Positions 7,554-16,709 of a DNA stretch of 64,000 nt are shown one piece after another; the first letter of the stretch is position 1; each line of letters opens with the position of its first letter. Location: contig NZ_MRBY01000001.1 in assembly GCF_001904615.1 (NCBI RefSeq), positions 37,380 to 101,379 of the forward strand, read 5' to 3'. The position numbers and the translations under genes were made by a program. Source of the DNA: [Limnothrix rosea] IAM M-220. GTDB lineage: Bacteria; Cyanobacteriota; Cyanobacteriia; Cyanobacteriales; MRBY01. The notes under the pieces are model-generated. The model was not told where the DNA came from and did no database searches. It saw nothing but the letters and a program-made list of their open reading frames with translations.

Positions 7554-9206
7554 TTACGGTTTTAGTTCATCGAGAATAGTGAAACGAATATGGTTTAGGG
7601 CCAGCTCACCAATTGATGTCTCTTCTTTGGGAATCACTTCACCATTGCGATAGAGCTTTTCAAACTTCACACCTTTCGCCATTTCCGCGTGATACCAAGC
7701 CAAACCCATAAAAAAGCGCGATGGGTAGGGGCCACCTTCTTGGAGATCGTCGGGATTTGATTCCATCGGCAACCAACCATAGCCGGGCAAATAAAATTCC
7801 ATCCAAACGTGGTTATAGTCAGGCTGCAAAGGAATGTTGCGCTCATGGCCGTGGGCAGGACATTTATAGCGGCCAACGGTACGGCTGGCAATGCCGTTTA
7901 GGCGAGAGAGAGCCAGCAACACACCAAGATATTCGCCGCAAGACCCGACACCGCGCCGCAGGGCAATATCAGGGGTATCGATGTGGGGTTTAATGCCGTA
8001 GGACAAATGGTCGTAGACATAGTTGCGAATGGAATACATCTGCCGTAAAAAGTTCACTTCGCTGCCGATCGCCTCGGTAGCTGCCCGTTTGATAATGTCT
8101 GTATCCATTGCCAAATTGTCATTGTCCACAAGATATTTCGCGGCAAATTCTGGGGTTAGCTCTGGCAGATTTTCACAATCAAGGGGATTGAGTTGATATT
8201 TAATGCCCCACACCTGCAACTTGGCGCGCCACCCAAAAACATGGCGTTGCTTGGTGGTGAGGTGGTCAAATTTAAAGACGGCAATTCGTTGACCATCGTG
8301 ATTTTCCTCAGTGAAGGGAATCCCAATCGGTTCTAGTTCAACGATTTGTTGGCGATCCGTTTCGGCGGGTAGAGCAATTTTCCACTCTAAATCTTTTAAC
8401 TCAACGGGATCGAGGGGTGATAATTCCTCGACGTAGCTCATTTCGATTAGGAAGCCATTGGACAGGGCGAATTTTTTATCTTCGTAATAACGAAAATACA
8501 GGGGATGTAAAAAAGTAACGTCGCGATATTGCAGTTCGTAGTTGGGGTCGGCGTTGGGATTGTCGCGGATGTAGGGTTCTTGCTCAGCGTAGGCAACATA
8601 AAGGACTTCTTCGCCGGTGTCTGGATCGGTGTAAAAGGTTACGCCTGTGGGGGATGCAAAGGGCGTGAGTAGGCTAAGTTGTATTTCGCCGGTGGCGCGG
8701 TCAAGGCAATAGATGGTTTGTTCGAGGTTGTCGGAAACCCATAGTTCTTCGTTGCGAATGTAGAGATTTTCGATACCGATACCGGGGGCATAAAGATTCG
8801 TAATTTCTTTACCATTAACTGCGTTGTAGACAGAAATTTCGCCGCGTTTTTGGCAACTGATGTAAACACTGCTGCCAGATACGGCAACGCCGCTAGCATT
8901 GTCCCGTAGGCGTAAAAATAGTTCGGGATTCCACTGACCATCGCTCATGGAACATTTATAAACATGTTCACCGCTCGTAAACCATAGGATGTCGTCGGCG
9001 ATCGCCAAGCCCGTTGCACCGACGAAGCCAGACCAAGTTTCGGTATTCAGAATTTCTGTAGCGTCAGTTTTCGGATTAATGCGCATCAAATACCCATTGA
9101 TCGTCTCAATTGCCCAAAAGTATCCCTCGTGGAACGCCACGCCATGGAGCGCGTAGGTTGCAATGGGGCGAATGGTACGGTGGGTGGTAGGAGTCGCAGT
9201 ATTCAA
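7554..9206 (-). CDS. Beta-propeller-like protein with C-terminal transglutaminase-type domain
   Basis: 550 residues without a signal peptide. Roughly residues 1-230 consist of repeated strands of the NHL/SMP-30 propeller kind (phrases such as GYFWAIETINGYLMRINPKT and NLYIRNEELWVSDN). The C-terminal third is a transglutaminase-like domain with a plausible Cys-His-Asp triad: Cys423 in GSCGEYLG, His466 in NHVWMEF and Asp486 in ESNPDD. This fold occurs in cysteine proteases and amidases as well as true transglutaminases, so the reaction is open. It stands alone, divergent from yqeK. I do not know a characterised relative. Confidence 0.8.
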   Translation of the reverse strand: MNTATPTTHRTIRPIATYALHGVAFHEGYFWAIETINGYLMRINPKTDATEILNTETWSGFVGATGLAIADDILWFTSGEHVYKCSMSDGQWNPELFLRLRDNASGVAVSGSSVYISCQKRGEISVYNAVNGKEITNLYAPGIGIENLYIRNEELWVSDNLEQTIYCLDRATGEIQLSLLTPFASPTGVTFYTDPDTGEEVLYVAYAEQEPYIRDNPNADPNYELQYRDVTFLHPLYFRYYEDKKFALSNGFLIEMSYVEELSPLDPVELKDLEWKIALPAETDRQQIVELEPIGIPFTEENHDGQRIAVFKFDHLTTKQRHVFGWRAKLQVWGIKYQLNPLDCENLPELTPEFAAKYLVDNDNLAMDTDIIKRAATEAIGSEVNFLRQMYSIRNYVYDHLSYGIKPHIDTPDIALRRGVGSCGEYLGVLLALSRLNGIASRTVGRYKCPAHGHERNIPLQPDYNHVWMEFYLPGYGWLPMESNPDDLQEGGPYPSRFFMGLAWYHAEMAKGVKFEKLYRNGEVIPKEETSIGELALNHIRFTILDELKP

Positions 9207-9344
9207 TCTCTCTGGTTCCGGTCTAATAAATGTCTTGATCCACTAGGATTATCTCCTATGAAACTGCTTCTCTTAAACTTTTTTCCGTCGGCATTTCATA
9301 AGATTTGCCAACGAATTTTGATCAAAATCTGAGGTGTATAGGTC

Positions 9345-9947
9345 ATGGGCTGCGAACAAAGCTTTGATCGACAAGGGGCGATCGCCTGGCTGGAAAATAA
9401 TGTGTCAGAGCACCGTCTTAACCACATTCTCGGTGTTGAGGCGATGGCGGTAGAGCTGGCAATTATCCACGGCGTAAATCCCCAAAAAGCCAAGATTGCT
9501 GGGCTATTGCATGATCTCGCTAAATTTTTTCCGCCCCCAAAACTTCTGGCGATCGCCCAAGATGCCGCTCTTGAAGTAGACGAGATTTGTCAGCGAGTCC
9601 CCCACCTCATTCACGCTGATGTTAGCGCTGTCGTTGCCCAGCGGGAATTTGGCATTACTGATCCAGAAATTTTAGCGGCGATCGCCCTGCATACACTGGG
9701 TCAAGCAAATATGAGTGATCTTGACTGCATTATTTTCGTTGCTGATGCCCTCGAACCCGGTCGCGGTGATGATAAAAAGCTCAAGAAAATGCGCGAAATA
9801 AGTCAAAAAAATCTCTACAAAGCCGTGTGGCACGTTTGTGATTACACCCTAAAACACCTCATTAAAGGCGATCGCCTAATCCATCCCCGCGTTATCGACA
9901 CCCGCAACTGGGCAATGCAAAAGACACGTTCAAAACCCAGTCATTGA
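9345..9947 (+). CDS. yqeK: HD-domain hydrolase, YqeK-like bis(5'-nucleosyl)-tetraphosphatase
   Basis: 200 residues of HD superfamily. Visible metal-binding elements are the H of SEHRLNHILG, the HD pair in GLLHDLAKFF, and downstream HLIHADVSAVVA and AIALHTLGQ, in the order seen in YqeK. YqeK enzymes split Ap4A symmetrically to two ADP and are linked to stress nucleotide control. GAGG lies about ten bases before the ATG at 9345, and a 14-bp palindrome (9315-9328) sits just upstream. The usual neighbour rsfS is not here. Confidence 0.9.
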   Translation: MGCEQSFDRQGAIAWLENNVSEHRLNHILGVEAMAVELAIIHGVNPQKAKIAGLLHDLAKFFPPPKLLAIAQDAALEVDEICQRVPHLIHADVSAVVAQREFGITDPEILAAIALHTLGQANMSDLDCIIFVADALEPGRGDDKKLKKMREISQKNLYKAVWHVCDYTLKHLIKGDRLIHPRVIDTRNWAMQKTRSKPSH

Positions 9948-10087
9948 TAGTGTCCTCTGATATGTTGAGAGATCCCAATGAAGCTTTGCGGGATAGTCCT
10001 CAAAGAAAGAAAAATGTTTGTCATAATTGACTCAACTTGATTGAAACCATCAAAAATTATTGTCTGCATCTGCACCGTTCACGCTTT

Positions 10088-11269
10088 ATGATTAATCAAT
10101 CTTTCCGCCAGTGGGGCTTATATGCGAGCCTAATTATTGTTGGGGGAGCGATTGGTGTGGCAAGCCATGCCTACTGGATGCAAGGTCAGCTCAGCGAAGC
10201 GTTGCAGTCCTATGAAGAGTTTTATGGCAGTGAACCGATTACGGCAAATTCTCGCAGTGGCTCGGTAAATTTTATTGCCCAAGCGGTTCAGGAAGTCGGT
10301 TCGGCGGTGGTGCGTATCGATGCCACAAAGGATCTGTACAGCCAAGATATGTCGTCGCCACTATTTAAGCGTTTCTTTGATCAAGATATCCCTAGTTTTG
10401 AGCCAGATGTTGAGCAAGGCACAGGGTCAGGGTTTATTCTCAGTAGCGATGGACGACTGATTACCAATGCCCATGTGGTGGAAGGGAGCTCCATGGTTAA
10501 AGTCACCCTTAAAGATGGGCAGGTATTTGATGGCAAAGTCATCGGCATAGACGAATTAACCGATATCGCTGTTATCAAAATTGAAGCGAATAATTTACCA
10601 ACGGCCAAGCTGGGTAGCGCCGAAGCGTTAATTCCCGGTGAATGGGCGATCGCCATTGGTAATCCATTAGGGTTTGATAATACAGTCACCATTGGCATTA
10701 TTAGTGCTCTAGATCGACCCAGCGCCCAGGTGGGGATTCCCGATAAACGGGTGCGTTTTATCCAAACTGATGCAGCGATTAATCCCGGTAATTCCGGTGG
10801 CCCCCTCCTCAATGTGCGGGGCGAAGTGATTGGGTTAAATACAGCGATTCGCACCGATGCCCAAGGTTTGGGTTTTGCCATTCCCATCGAAACAGCCCAG
10901 CGCATTGCAGAGCAACTTTTCTTGAAAGGCAAAGCGGATCACCCTTACCTCGGCATTCGCATGTTGACCCTAAATGGCGAGGGCAAAGAGCGGGTTAAGG
11001 AGTATTTTTCTGATTCGATGGGTGATATTAGTGATGAGCAGGGCGTTCTAGTGGTCGGCGTTGTGGAAGATTCTCCGGCGGCGATCGCCGATCTGCGCGA
11101 GGGAGACATCATCCAAAAAGTTGGCGATCGTAAGGTATATACGGCCATTGAAGTGCAAGAGGCTGTGGAAAATAGTGTCATTGGTCAGGTGTTACTCGTA
11201 GAAGTAAAGCGGCAAGACAAAATGGTCATGCTTAAAGTGCGTCCCACTAATTTCCCCTTGACCTACTAA
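10088..11269 (+). CDS. HtrA/Deg-family trypsin-like serine protease with PDZ domain
   Basis: 393 residues from the ATG at 10088; a TTG at 10037 is less likely. Residues 9-30 form a membrane anchor or signal helix. The protease domain carries the complete triad: His in TNAHVVEG, Asp in LTDIAVIKI and Ser in NPGNSGGPLLN. A single PDZ domain occupies roughly the last 100 residues (DSPAAIADLREGDIIQKVGD). This is the layout of the cyanobacterial HhoA/HhoB/HtrA proteases of the envelope or lumen, which degrade damaged proteins under light and heat stress. Which paralogue it is cannot be decided here. Confidence 0.95.
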   Translation: MINQSFRQWGLYASLIIVGGAIGVASHAYWMQGQLSEALQSYEEFYGSEPITANSRSGSVNFIAQAVQEVGSAVVRIDATKDLYSQDMSSPLFKRFFDQDIPSFEPDVEQGTGSGFILSSDGRLITNAHVVEGSSMVKVTLKDGQVFDGKVIGIDELTDIAVIKIEANNLPTAKLGSAEALIPGEWAIAIGNPLGFDNTVTIGIISALDRPSAQVGIPDKRVRFIQTDAAINPGNSGGPLLNVRGEVIGLNTAIRTDAQGLGFAIPIETAQRIAEQLFLKGKADHPYLGIRMLTLNGEGKERVKEYFSDSMGDISDEQGVLVVGVVEDSPAAIADLREGDIIQKVGDRKVYTAIEVQEAVENSVIGQVLLVEVKRQDKMVMLKVRPTNFPLTY

Positions 11270-11300
11270 ACTCGAAAAAACGCGCAATTTTTCTCTGGCG

Positions 11301-11993
11301 ATGGCGACAACTTTTACCGCTTTGATGATTGGCAATTCGCGCTATCACTGGGCAACGATTATTAACGGCAAAATCAAACAGGTTTGGCATTGTGATCATA
11401 ATGAACCGTTACCCAAACTCGAAAATGCCTTGGTTTTTGCTTCTGTTGTGCCGAGCCAGAGCGATCGCCTCAAACAGTCTTTTCCAAATGCCCATGAAAT
11501 AACTCTTGCCGATATTCCTCTCAAAAATCTTTATTCTACCCTCGGTATTGATCGCGCTTTAGCAATGTATGGTGCAGGCGAAGCCTATGGTTATCCTTGC
11601 CTCGTGATCGACGGCGGCACAGCCTTAACTTTTTCTGGTGTGGACGGCGATCGCCGTTTTGTCGGGGGGGCGATTTTACCGGGACTAAAGTTACAGTTTC
11701 AAATGTTGTCCCAAGGCACTGCGGCATTACCCAAAATTGACTTACCAGAGCAATTACCGACTCGCTGGGCACAGGATACACAAGGGGCGATCGCCAGCGG
11801 TATTTTGCATACGGTCACAGCCGGACTAAAAAGCTTTATCGATGATTGGTTAATCAAATACCCAGCAAGTTCGATTGTAATAACAGGTGGCAACGGTAAA
11901 TTCCTTCTCCACCTTATTTCGTATTGTGAAAATTCCTATTACAACGAAAACTTGTTAAACCAAGCATTTCAAAAGCTTTTTATCGGTTCCTAA
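11301..11993 (+). CDS. coaX: Type III pantothenate kinase
   Basis: 230 residues. It phosphorylates pantothenate in the first step of coenzyme A synthesis. Motifs of the ASKHA-fold type III enzymes are present: MIGNSRYHWA near the start (phosphate loop; the usual acidic residue is Asn here, as in other cyanobacterial versions I recall), IDGGTALTFSGVD around residue 98, and GGAILPGLKLQ after it. It is slightly shorter than the 250-260 typical of the family. It follows the Deg protease by 31 bp and may be co-transcribed with it. Confidence 0.88.
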   Translation: MATTFTALMIGNSRYHWATIINGKIKQVWHCDHNEPLPKLENALVFASVVPSQSDRLKQSFPNAHEITLADIPLKNLYSTLGIDRALAMYGAGEAYGYPCLVIDGGTALTFSGVDGDRRFVGGAILPGLKLQFQMLSQGTAALPKIDLPEQLPTRWAQDTQGAIASGILHTVTAGLKSFIDDWLIKYPASSIVITGGNGKFLLHLISYCENSYYNENLLNQAFQKLFIGS

Positions 11994-11997
11994 AAAC

Positions 11998-12024
11998 AAA
12001 AAATCTCCTCTAAATTTAGAGAAG
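11998..12024 (-). terminator. Rho-independent terminator of tRNA-Leu
   Basis: On the minus strand a 10-bp stem with one G-U pair (built around CTCTAAATTTAGAG, 12008-12021) runs into six T residues (A run at 11998-12003). It lies 29 bp past the tRNA 3' end and abuts the coaX stop. Confidence 0.7.
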
Positions 12025-12052
12025 ACTTTCTTTGAGGTATTTATGGGTGGTA

Positions 12053-12134
12053 TGCGGATGGCGAGACTCGAACTCGCACAGCGTGAGCCACACGCCCCTC
12101 AAGCGTGCGTGTCTACCAATTCCACCACATCCGC
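12053..12134 (-). tRNA. tRNA-Leu (anticodon GAG)
   Basis: On the minus strand an 82-nt type II tRNA folds with acceptor stem GCGGATG / CATCCGC, D-arm GGAATTGGTAGAC, anticodon stem CACGC / GCGTG enclosing loop TTGAGGG (anticodon GAG), a long variable arm and T-loop GTTCGAGTC. Discriminator base is A; the CCA end is not encoded. The long variable arm and the D-arm pattern are those of leucine tRNAs. It reads CUC/CUU codons. Confidence 0.96.
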
Positions 12135-12264
12135 TTGTTTTTGACCTTAGCAATCGTAGCATAGGTCGATTCTCTTTGCCAAGATTCATCGCTGCAAAAT
12201 TTTTGAGGAATAAATTGAAATAGTTGGCGATCGCCGATTAGAAGTGGGCTCTAAAAACCTAATC

Positions 12265-13515
12265 CTATTGATACTGTGGAGTTTGGGAGACTTCACTCGC
12301 CCTTGATTTAACCGCTAAATCTCGTTTTGACCAATTCTCTTGGACAGGCTCTAATTGATTGGCAATTTGGATTTGGTCTTGCAATTGCTCAGTGGAGGAA
12401 ACAAGTTGGCTGAGGCCGTTGACGAGATCAATTAAGTTTTTTCGGAAGGTTGGATCCCCCGTTAGTTCGTCGAGATCTGAGGTGATTTTCTGGGTGTTTT
12501 CGAAGGTGACCCGTGCTGCATCTAGGGTTTTTTGGAGGATCGTGATATTCGCCGGGTCATTGAGGGTGACAGAGATATCTTTGAGGTTGCTAGAGGCGAT
12601 CGCCGCGTTATTGGTGAGGGTTGCAAGGTCTTGCATGAGCTGCCTTGTATCGGTCATGGCCAAGCCATCATTTAACGTCCCTAGGGCTGTATCCAGAGAG
12701 GCGATCGCATTTTGCATCTGGTCACTAGTGCGGGTAATACTATCAAGCGTACCCACAAGGGTTTGACGATTTTCGACAACAAGGGAATTAAGATTTGTGG
12801 TGAGCTCATTAATGCCACCCATCGTTTGTTTGAGCTGGCTAGAGCTATCAATGGCTGCATTGGTAATAGACTGGGCATTTTCTGAGAAATTCCCCACTTC
12901 TCCCCGTACATCTCGAGATAAGAGGGTGAGCTCTGCCGTTAATTCTGCTAATTGTTCAGCGGCACTGGTCGAACTTTCTGCAAAACTCGCAATGAGGGCG
13001 ACAAATTCTTCGTCACTGTAGGCGCGGCTAAATTGTTGCGTTAACCGCAGCGTCTCCTCAAAGCTCACCCCGATAACGCCTTCGATGTTGTCCTCATGGC
13101 AGATGATCTCACCCAGTTCTGCACAATCGCTTGCTAAAGGACTTTGGGCGATCGCCGCCTCACTGAGCACAGCACCGGGCACAATTTCGATATCTGGCTC
13201 TCCCACCAAACCCGCTTGGTTGGTTTCAATGAGCGAATCTTTCGGCATCACCAAGTCAGCAGAAGCGACTTCAATCTGCACATTGACACCATTACTATTC
13301 GGCTCCACCGATGCGACGCGACCAATTTCGAGACCACGGTAACGGACAATTGCCCCCTCCCTTAACCCATTGGCATCCGCAAAATTGACATTAATCAGGT
13401 AGGTTTTTCGACTAAAAGTTGCACCAGTTAGCCAGATCAGCACTGCACCAAGGAGCGACAAGCCACCGAAAATAAATAAACCGAGGGAACCTTCTTTAAT
13501 CGTGCGAGAGCGCAT
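12265..13515 (-). CDS. MlaD/MCE-family lipid-transport protein
   Basis: 416 residues. Residues 12-32 are an N-terminal membrane anchor (GLFIFGGLSLLGAVLIWLTG); an MCE domain follows at about 38-118 (INVNFADANGLREGAIVRYRGLEIGRVASVE). The remaining 280 residues are a long Ser/Thr/Asn-rich helical region. In the Mla and TGD systems such proteins form hexameric tunnels that carry phospholipid between membranes. It lies directly downstream (61-bp gap) of the ABC ATPase gene on the same strand, matching the plant/cyanobacterial TGD2-TGD3 pair. The MlaE/TGD1 permease is not in the window. Confidence 0.9.
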   Translation of the reverse strand: MRSRTIKEGSLGLFIFGGLSLLGAVLIWLTGATFSRKTYLINVNFADANGLREGAIVRYRGLEIGRVASVEPNSNGVNVQIEVASADLVMPKDSLIETNQAGLVGEPDIEIVPGAVLSEAAIAQSPLASDCAELGEIICHEDNIEGVIGVSFEETLRLTQQFSRAYSDEEFVALIASFAESSTSAAEQLAELTAELTLLSRDVRGEVGNFSENAQSITNAAIDSSSQLKQTMGGINELTTNLNSLVVENRQTLVGTLDSITRTSDQMQNAIASLDTALGTLNDGLAMTDTRQLMQDLATLTNNAAIASSNLKDISVTLNDPANITILQKTLDAARVTFENTQKITSDLDELTGDPTFRKNLIDLVNGLSQLVSSTEQLQDQIQIANQLEPVQENWSKRDLAVKSRASEVSQTPQYQ

Positions 13516-13575
13516 TAGTAAATGGGAGAGTTAAATAAAAAACTTAAGAGCTATTGTATTGGGGATCTTCCCGAT

Positions 13576-14364
13576 TTAACCGATAACTTTAATGGGGCCT
13601 TCGACTGCCGCACTAAAAAATTGTCGTACCAAGGGATTGTCCGTGCTATCAATTTCCTCAACGGAGCCAGCCCATTGGATTTTACCGCCGTAGAGAAAAA
13701 TGACGCGGTCAGCTGTGCGGCGAATGGTGCTGTCCTGGTGACTGACCATCACATAGGTGCCGCAAACCCCCTGCATATATTGCAGCTGGCGCACCATATT
13801 TTCAATAACCGTTGAGGCGATGGGATCAAGACCTGCCGTTGGCTCGTCGTACAAAATGACATCGGGATTGTCTTTGGGATTATCCGGGTTTGCCATAATT
13901 GCCCGCGCAAAACTCACCCGTTTACGCATACCACCAGACAGTTGGGCTGGATAGCGATCGCCGACACCGGAAAGACCGACCATATCAAGCCTTTCTTCCA
14001 CCAGTTCCCGAATGTGACGGCGGGACAGCTTGGAATGCTGATACAGTAAAAAACCAACATTTTCTGCAACGGTGAGGGAATCAAACAGAGCCGCCTGCTG
14101 GAAAACCATACTGATGCCGATGGGGTCATTGCCATCTTCGATGAGGCCAATGCGCCGTTCTCCTTTGACATAGACCTCCCCCGCATCGGGTTCTAGTAAC
14201 CCGGCAATAATGCGCAAAATGGTGGATTTACCAGTACCGGAGGGGCCAATAATGACGAGGGCTTCCCCTTGGTAAATTGTCAGATCAATGTTGTCGACAA
14301 TGACGGCAGAACCAAAGGATTTTGAAATGCCCCGTAGTTCGATGAGGGGTTCTGCTTGGGTCAT
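13576..14364 (-). CDS. ABC transporter ATP-binding protein, MlaF/TGD3-like
   Basis: About 262 residues from the ATG at 14364 (MTQAEPLIELRG); the frame extends upstream to a GTG at 14454. The ATPase set is complete: Walker A GPSGTGKST, signature LSGGMRKRVSFARA, Walker B VILYDEPTAGLDP and the switch His in VSHQ. Signature and spacing fit the MlaF subgroup that energises lipid transfer with MCE proteins. It sits immediately upstream of the MCE gene on the same strand, so the two very likely form one transporter, with the permease encoded elsewhere. Confidence 0.92.
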   Translation of the reverse strand: MTQAEPLIELRGISKSFGSAVIVDNIDLTIYQGEALVIIGPSGTGKSTILRIIAGLLEPDAGEVYVKGERRIGLIEDGNDPIGISMVFQQAALFDSLTVAENVGFLLYQHSKLSRRHIRELVEERLDMVGLSGVGDRYPAQLSGGMRKRVSFARAIMANPDNPKDNPDVILYDEPTAGLDPIASTVIENMVRQLQYMQGVCGTYVMVSHQDSTIRRTADRVIFLYGGKIQWAGSVEEIDSTDNPLVRQFFSAAVEGPIKVIG

Positions 14365-14475
14365 AACCATAAAGAAACTGATACTAAATGTATTGCCTGC
14401 GGTATTAGGTTGCATCTTAACGGATTGCGTCCCTTTAGGGCGATCGCCCTGCACCTTATACCCAAAAAGCTTGTT

Positions 14476-15222
14476 CTAGCCGACAGGTAAGCGATTATAT
14501 TTCAAGAAAAATCCGACAAACAGTAATCCCACAATACCCAGAGTGCCCAACCCAACCCAACTAGGCACCCAAAAAACCACATCAAGATGATTCAGTTGCC
14601 CCGGTTGTAATGTCCAGATCAGGCGATCGCCCTCCTTGCGCGTCATCGCTTGCCCCACACCATCATGACTCACAACATTTGACCAGAGCGGCGTTTTTAA
14701 ACTGACATCAAGATCTAGCAGAGAACCCGGACTAAGAATTAAACTACCTTGCTGGGACAGCACCCCCAAAGCTCTCAAATCCACATCGAGGGTGGCGCGA
14801 TTCCGTTCAAAGAAAAGCCAGTTGCGTTGATCGAGCGCTAATGTCGATTTCAGCTGCACCAAATCAAGTTCATCAGATTGGAGATTTTGTCCTTCTGGAT
14901 TGAAAAAGCGATTAAACTTTTCCACCATGTCGTCACCATTATTAAATGGGATTCGCACATCCAGTTCTTGCTGAGAAATGCGCTTCACCGAGCCGTGCAA
15001 ACTTTTTGCCCGTTTTTCCACACTGCGGAGCCATTTCCGTGATTCCTGCTGATTAAAGTTCGTGAACTCTTCACCGAGGCGTAAATGCTGATGAATTTCG
15101 CCATGGTGCTGATGGTCAAAGGCAATTTCGACATCATAATCCACACAGCCGCCCAGAACTAAGACACAGACTAGGCAGGTGAAGACAAAGCGTAGAATCG
15201 GATTTCGCGTAAGGGCAACCAT
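14476..15222 (-). CDS. DUF3153 lipoprotein
   Basis: 248 residues. A lipoprotein signal peptide ends at the lipobox LVLGGC (Cys26), so the mature protein should be lipid-anchored on the periplasmic side. Near the C-terminus a second hydrophobic segment (VGLGTLGIVGLLFVGFFLKY) would add a membrane anchor. The body matches my memory of DUF3153, a family of cyanobacteria and plastids without a known function. It lies directly upstream of the MlaF-like gene on the same strand (about 110 bp), which may hint at an envelope role, but the link is only positional. Confidence 0.75.
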   Translation of the reverse strand: MVALTRNPILRFVFTCLVCVLVLGGCVDYDVEIAFDHQHHGEIHQHLRLGEEFTNFNQQESRKWLRSVEKRAKSLHGSVKRISQQELDVRIPFNNGDDMVEKFNRFFNPEGQNLQSDELDLVQLKSTLALDQRNWLFFERNRATLDVDLRALGVLSQQGSLILSPGSLLDLDVSLKTPLWSNVVSHDGVGQAMTRKEGDRLIWTLQPGQLNHLDVVFWVPSWVGLGTLGIVGLLFVGFFLKYNRLPVG

Positions 15223-15267
15223 AGCTCGCAGTGAAGGAAAAAAATTATCAGTCTAGACTTCCAAATT

Positions 15268-16566
15268 CTAAACCTCCCGCGACGCAACTCCTAACTTGCC
15301 AAATAACATCGACGGCATTAGGGCGCTACCACCCACCCATTCCCGGCGATCGCTAAGATCGATTAAGTGATCAAACGCTTCAAAAATACTACCTGCCACC
15401 ATCGTATTTTTTAGACGACCAACGATTTCACCATTTTCGACTTTGTAACCGAGGTCGAGGTTTACCGAAAATTCGCCAGCTAATTGGTTCGATTGTCCCG
15501 CCCCTAAAACTTGATCGACAATGACACCCTCTTTCATATCCTTAATTAAATCTGCGAGGGGTGTTTGGCCAGCACCCATACAAAAATTCACCATGTCAGG
15601 GCTGGGACGAGATAAGCCACCCCGGAAGCCATTGCCTGTCGCTTCCGCATTACCGCGGGCTGCCCACTGGCGATCCCAATAGAACTGCTGCACTACGCCA
15701 TTTTTAATAAAGGTTTTTTTGCTGGTGGGTGTGCCTTCATCGTCAAAGGGACAAGCGGAAACGCCAATGGTCGGATCTTCGTAGATAGTCAGCACATCAC
15801 CAAAGAGTTTTTCGCCTAGTTTGCCAGCGAGGGGCGATGCTTTTTGGACAACGACTTGACCGGACAAAATGGTGTCGAAGAGTCCGCCAATAGTACTCAG
15901 GGCAGCGCGGGGTGTGAAGAGAACGGGATACTTGCCACTACTAATACTCGCTGTCTTTTCGGCGTTGGTATATTTCTCGATCAGTGTCGCTAAAATCTTG
16001 TCGTAATCAGGTTCGCCGTTTTTCGCGACATCGTAGCCGTATGCTTGCAGAAAATCTTCACCCTGTACTAAATTTCCACCAAGACTAGCACTCACAACCT
16101 TACTGTTGCGCTCACCGTACACACCGCCAGTGGTAGCAAGTTTCGTTTGACCAGAACGAATGTGAAAGCCTGCGCTAACTAAAATGTCGCTGTTGTAGCT
16201 GTGAACTTTCTCGATGAGCTCCTCACCAACTTTGACGAGCTTGGCGGTTTCGGGCAATTCGTAATCACTTTCGGGAACGACTTCTTTAAAATTTTTGGCA
16301 AATTCAAAATCGACGGGATCGCCAATCTCTGCGGTGGCGATCGCCGCATCAACGACAGCTTCGAGGCGAGTCAGGTCAGTAGAGCTCGCAAACCCAAGTT
16401 TGCCATTGACAACCACGCGTAGAACAACACCCTGAGTTGCTTTAGTTTCGAGGGACTTAAGGCGATTATTTTCAAAATCAATGGGAGTATCGCGACTGCT
16501 GCGATAGTAAACCTCCGCTTCAATACCCTTTTTTTTAGCGAGATCTAAAATTTGCTCGACGACCAT
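15268..16566 (-). CDS. PmbA/TldE-like member of the TldD/PmbA family
   Basis: About 432 residues from the ATG at 16566 (MVVEQILDLAKKKG). The TldD/PmbA fold is recognisable (EVYYRSSRDTPIDFENNRLKSLET at the start, then QGVVLRVVVNGKLGFASS). The HExxxH zinc motif of TldD is absent, which places it with the non-catalytic TldE/PmbA partner type. In bacteria TldD-TldE forms a heterodimeric protease that trims unfolded peptides and RiPP precursors. A TldD gene is not in the window, so the partner must be elsewhere. It shares strand with the DUF3153-Mla block but probably has its own promoter. Confidence 0.88.
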   Translation of the reverse strand: MVVEQILDLAKKKGIEAEVYYRSSRDTPIDFENNRLKSLETKATQGVVLRVVVNGKLGFASSTDLTRLEAVVDAAIATAEIGDPVDFEFAKNFKEVVPESDYELPETAKLVKVGEELIEKVHSYNSDILVSAGFHIRSGQTKLATTGGVYGERNSKVVSASLGGNLVQGEDFLQAYGYDVAKNGEPDYDKILATLIEKYTNAEKTASISSGKYPVLFTPRAALSTIGGLFDTILSGQVVVQKASPLAGKLGEKLFGDVLTIYEDPTIGVSACPFDDEGTPTSKKTFIKNGVVQQFYWDRQWAARGNAEATGNGFRGGLSRPSPDMVNFCMGAGQTPLADLIKDMKEGVIVDQVLGAGQSNQLAGEFSVNLDLGYKVENGEIVGRLKNTMVAGSIFEAFDHLIDLSDRREWVGGSALMPSMLFGKLGVASREV

Positions 16567-16709
16567 AAGTTTCTCGATAATATTTGCCGTCAACTATTGT
16601 AAAAGATTCTGAATTATCGACGGCGACATTGCCTTATCTGGCTGGGTAGTAATGTGACATGATCCGGCGTTTTTGCGTAATTAAATTATTGGTATTAGTG
16701 GCCATGATG

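Noticed and set aside
15268..16566. Active TldD-type metalloprotease
   Set aside because: No HExxxH zinc motif is present; it fits the non-catalytic PmbA/TldE partner.
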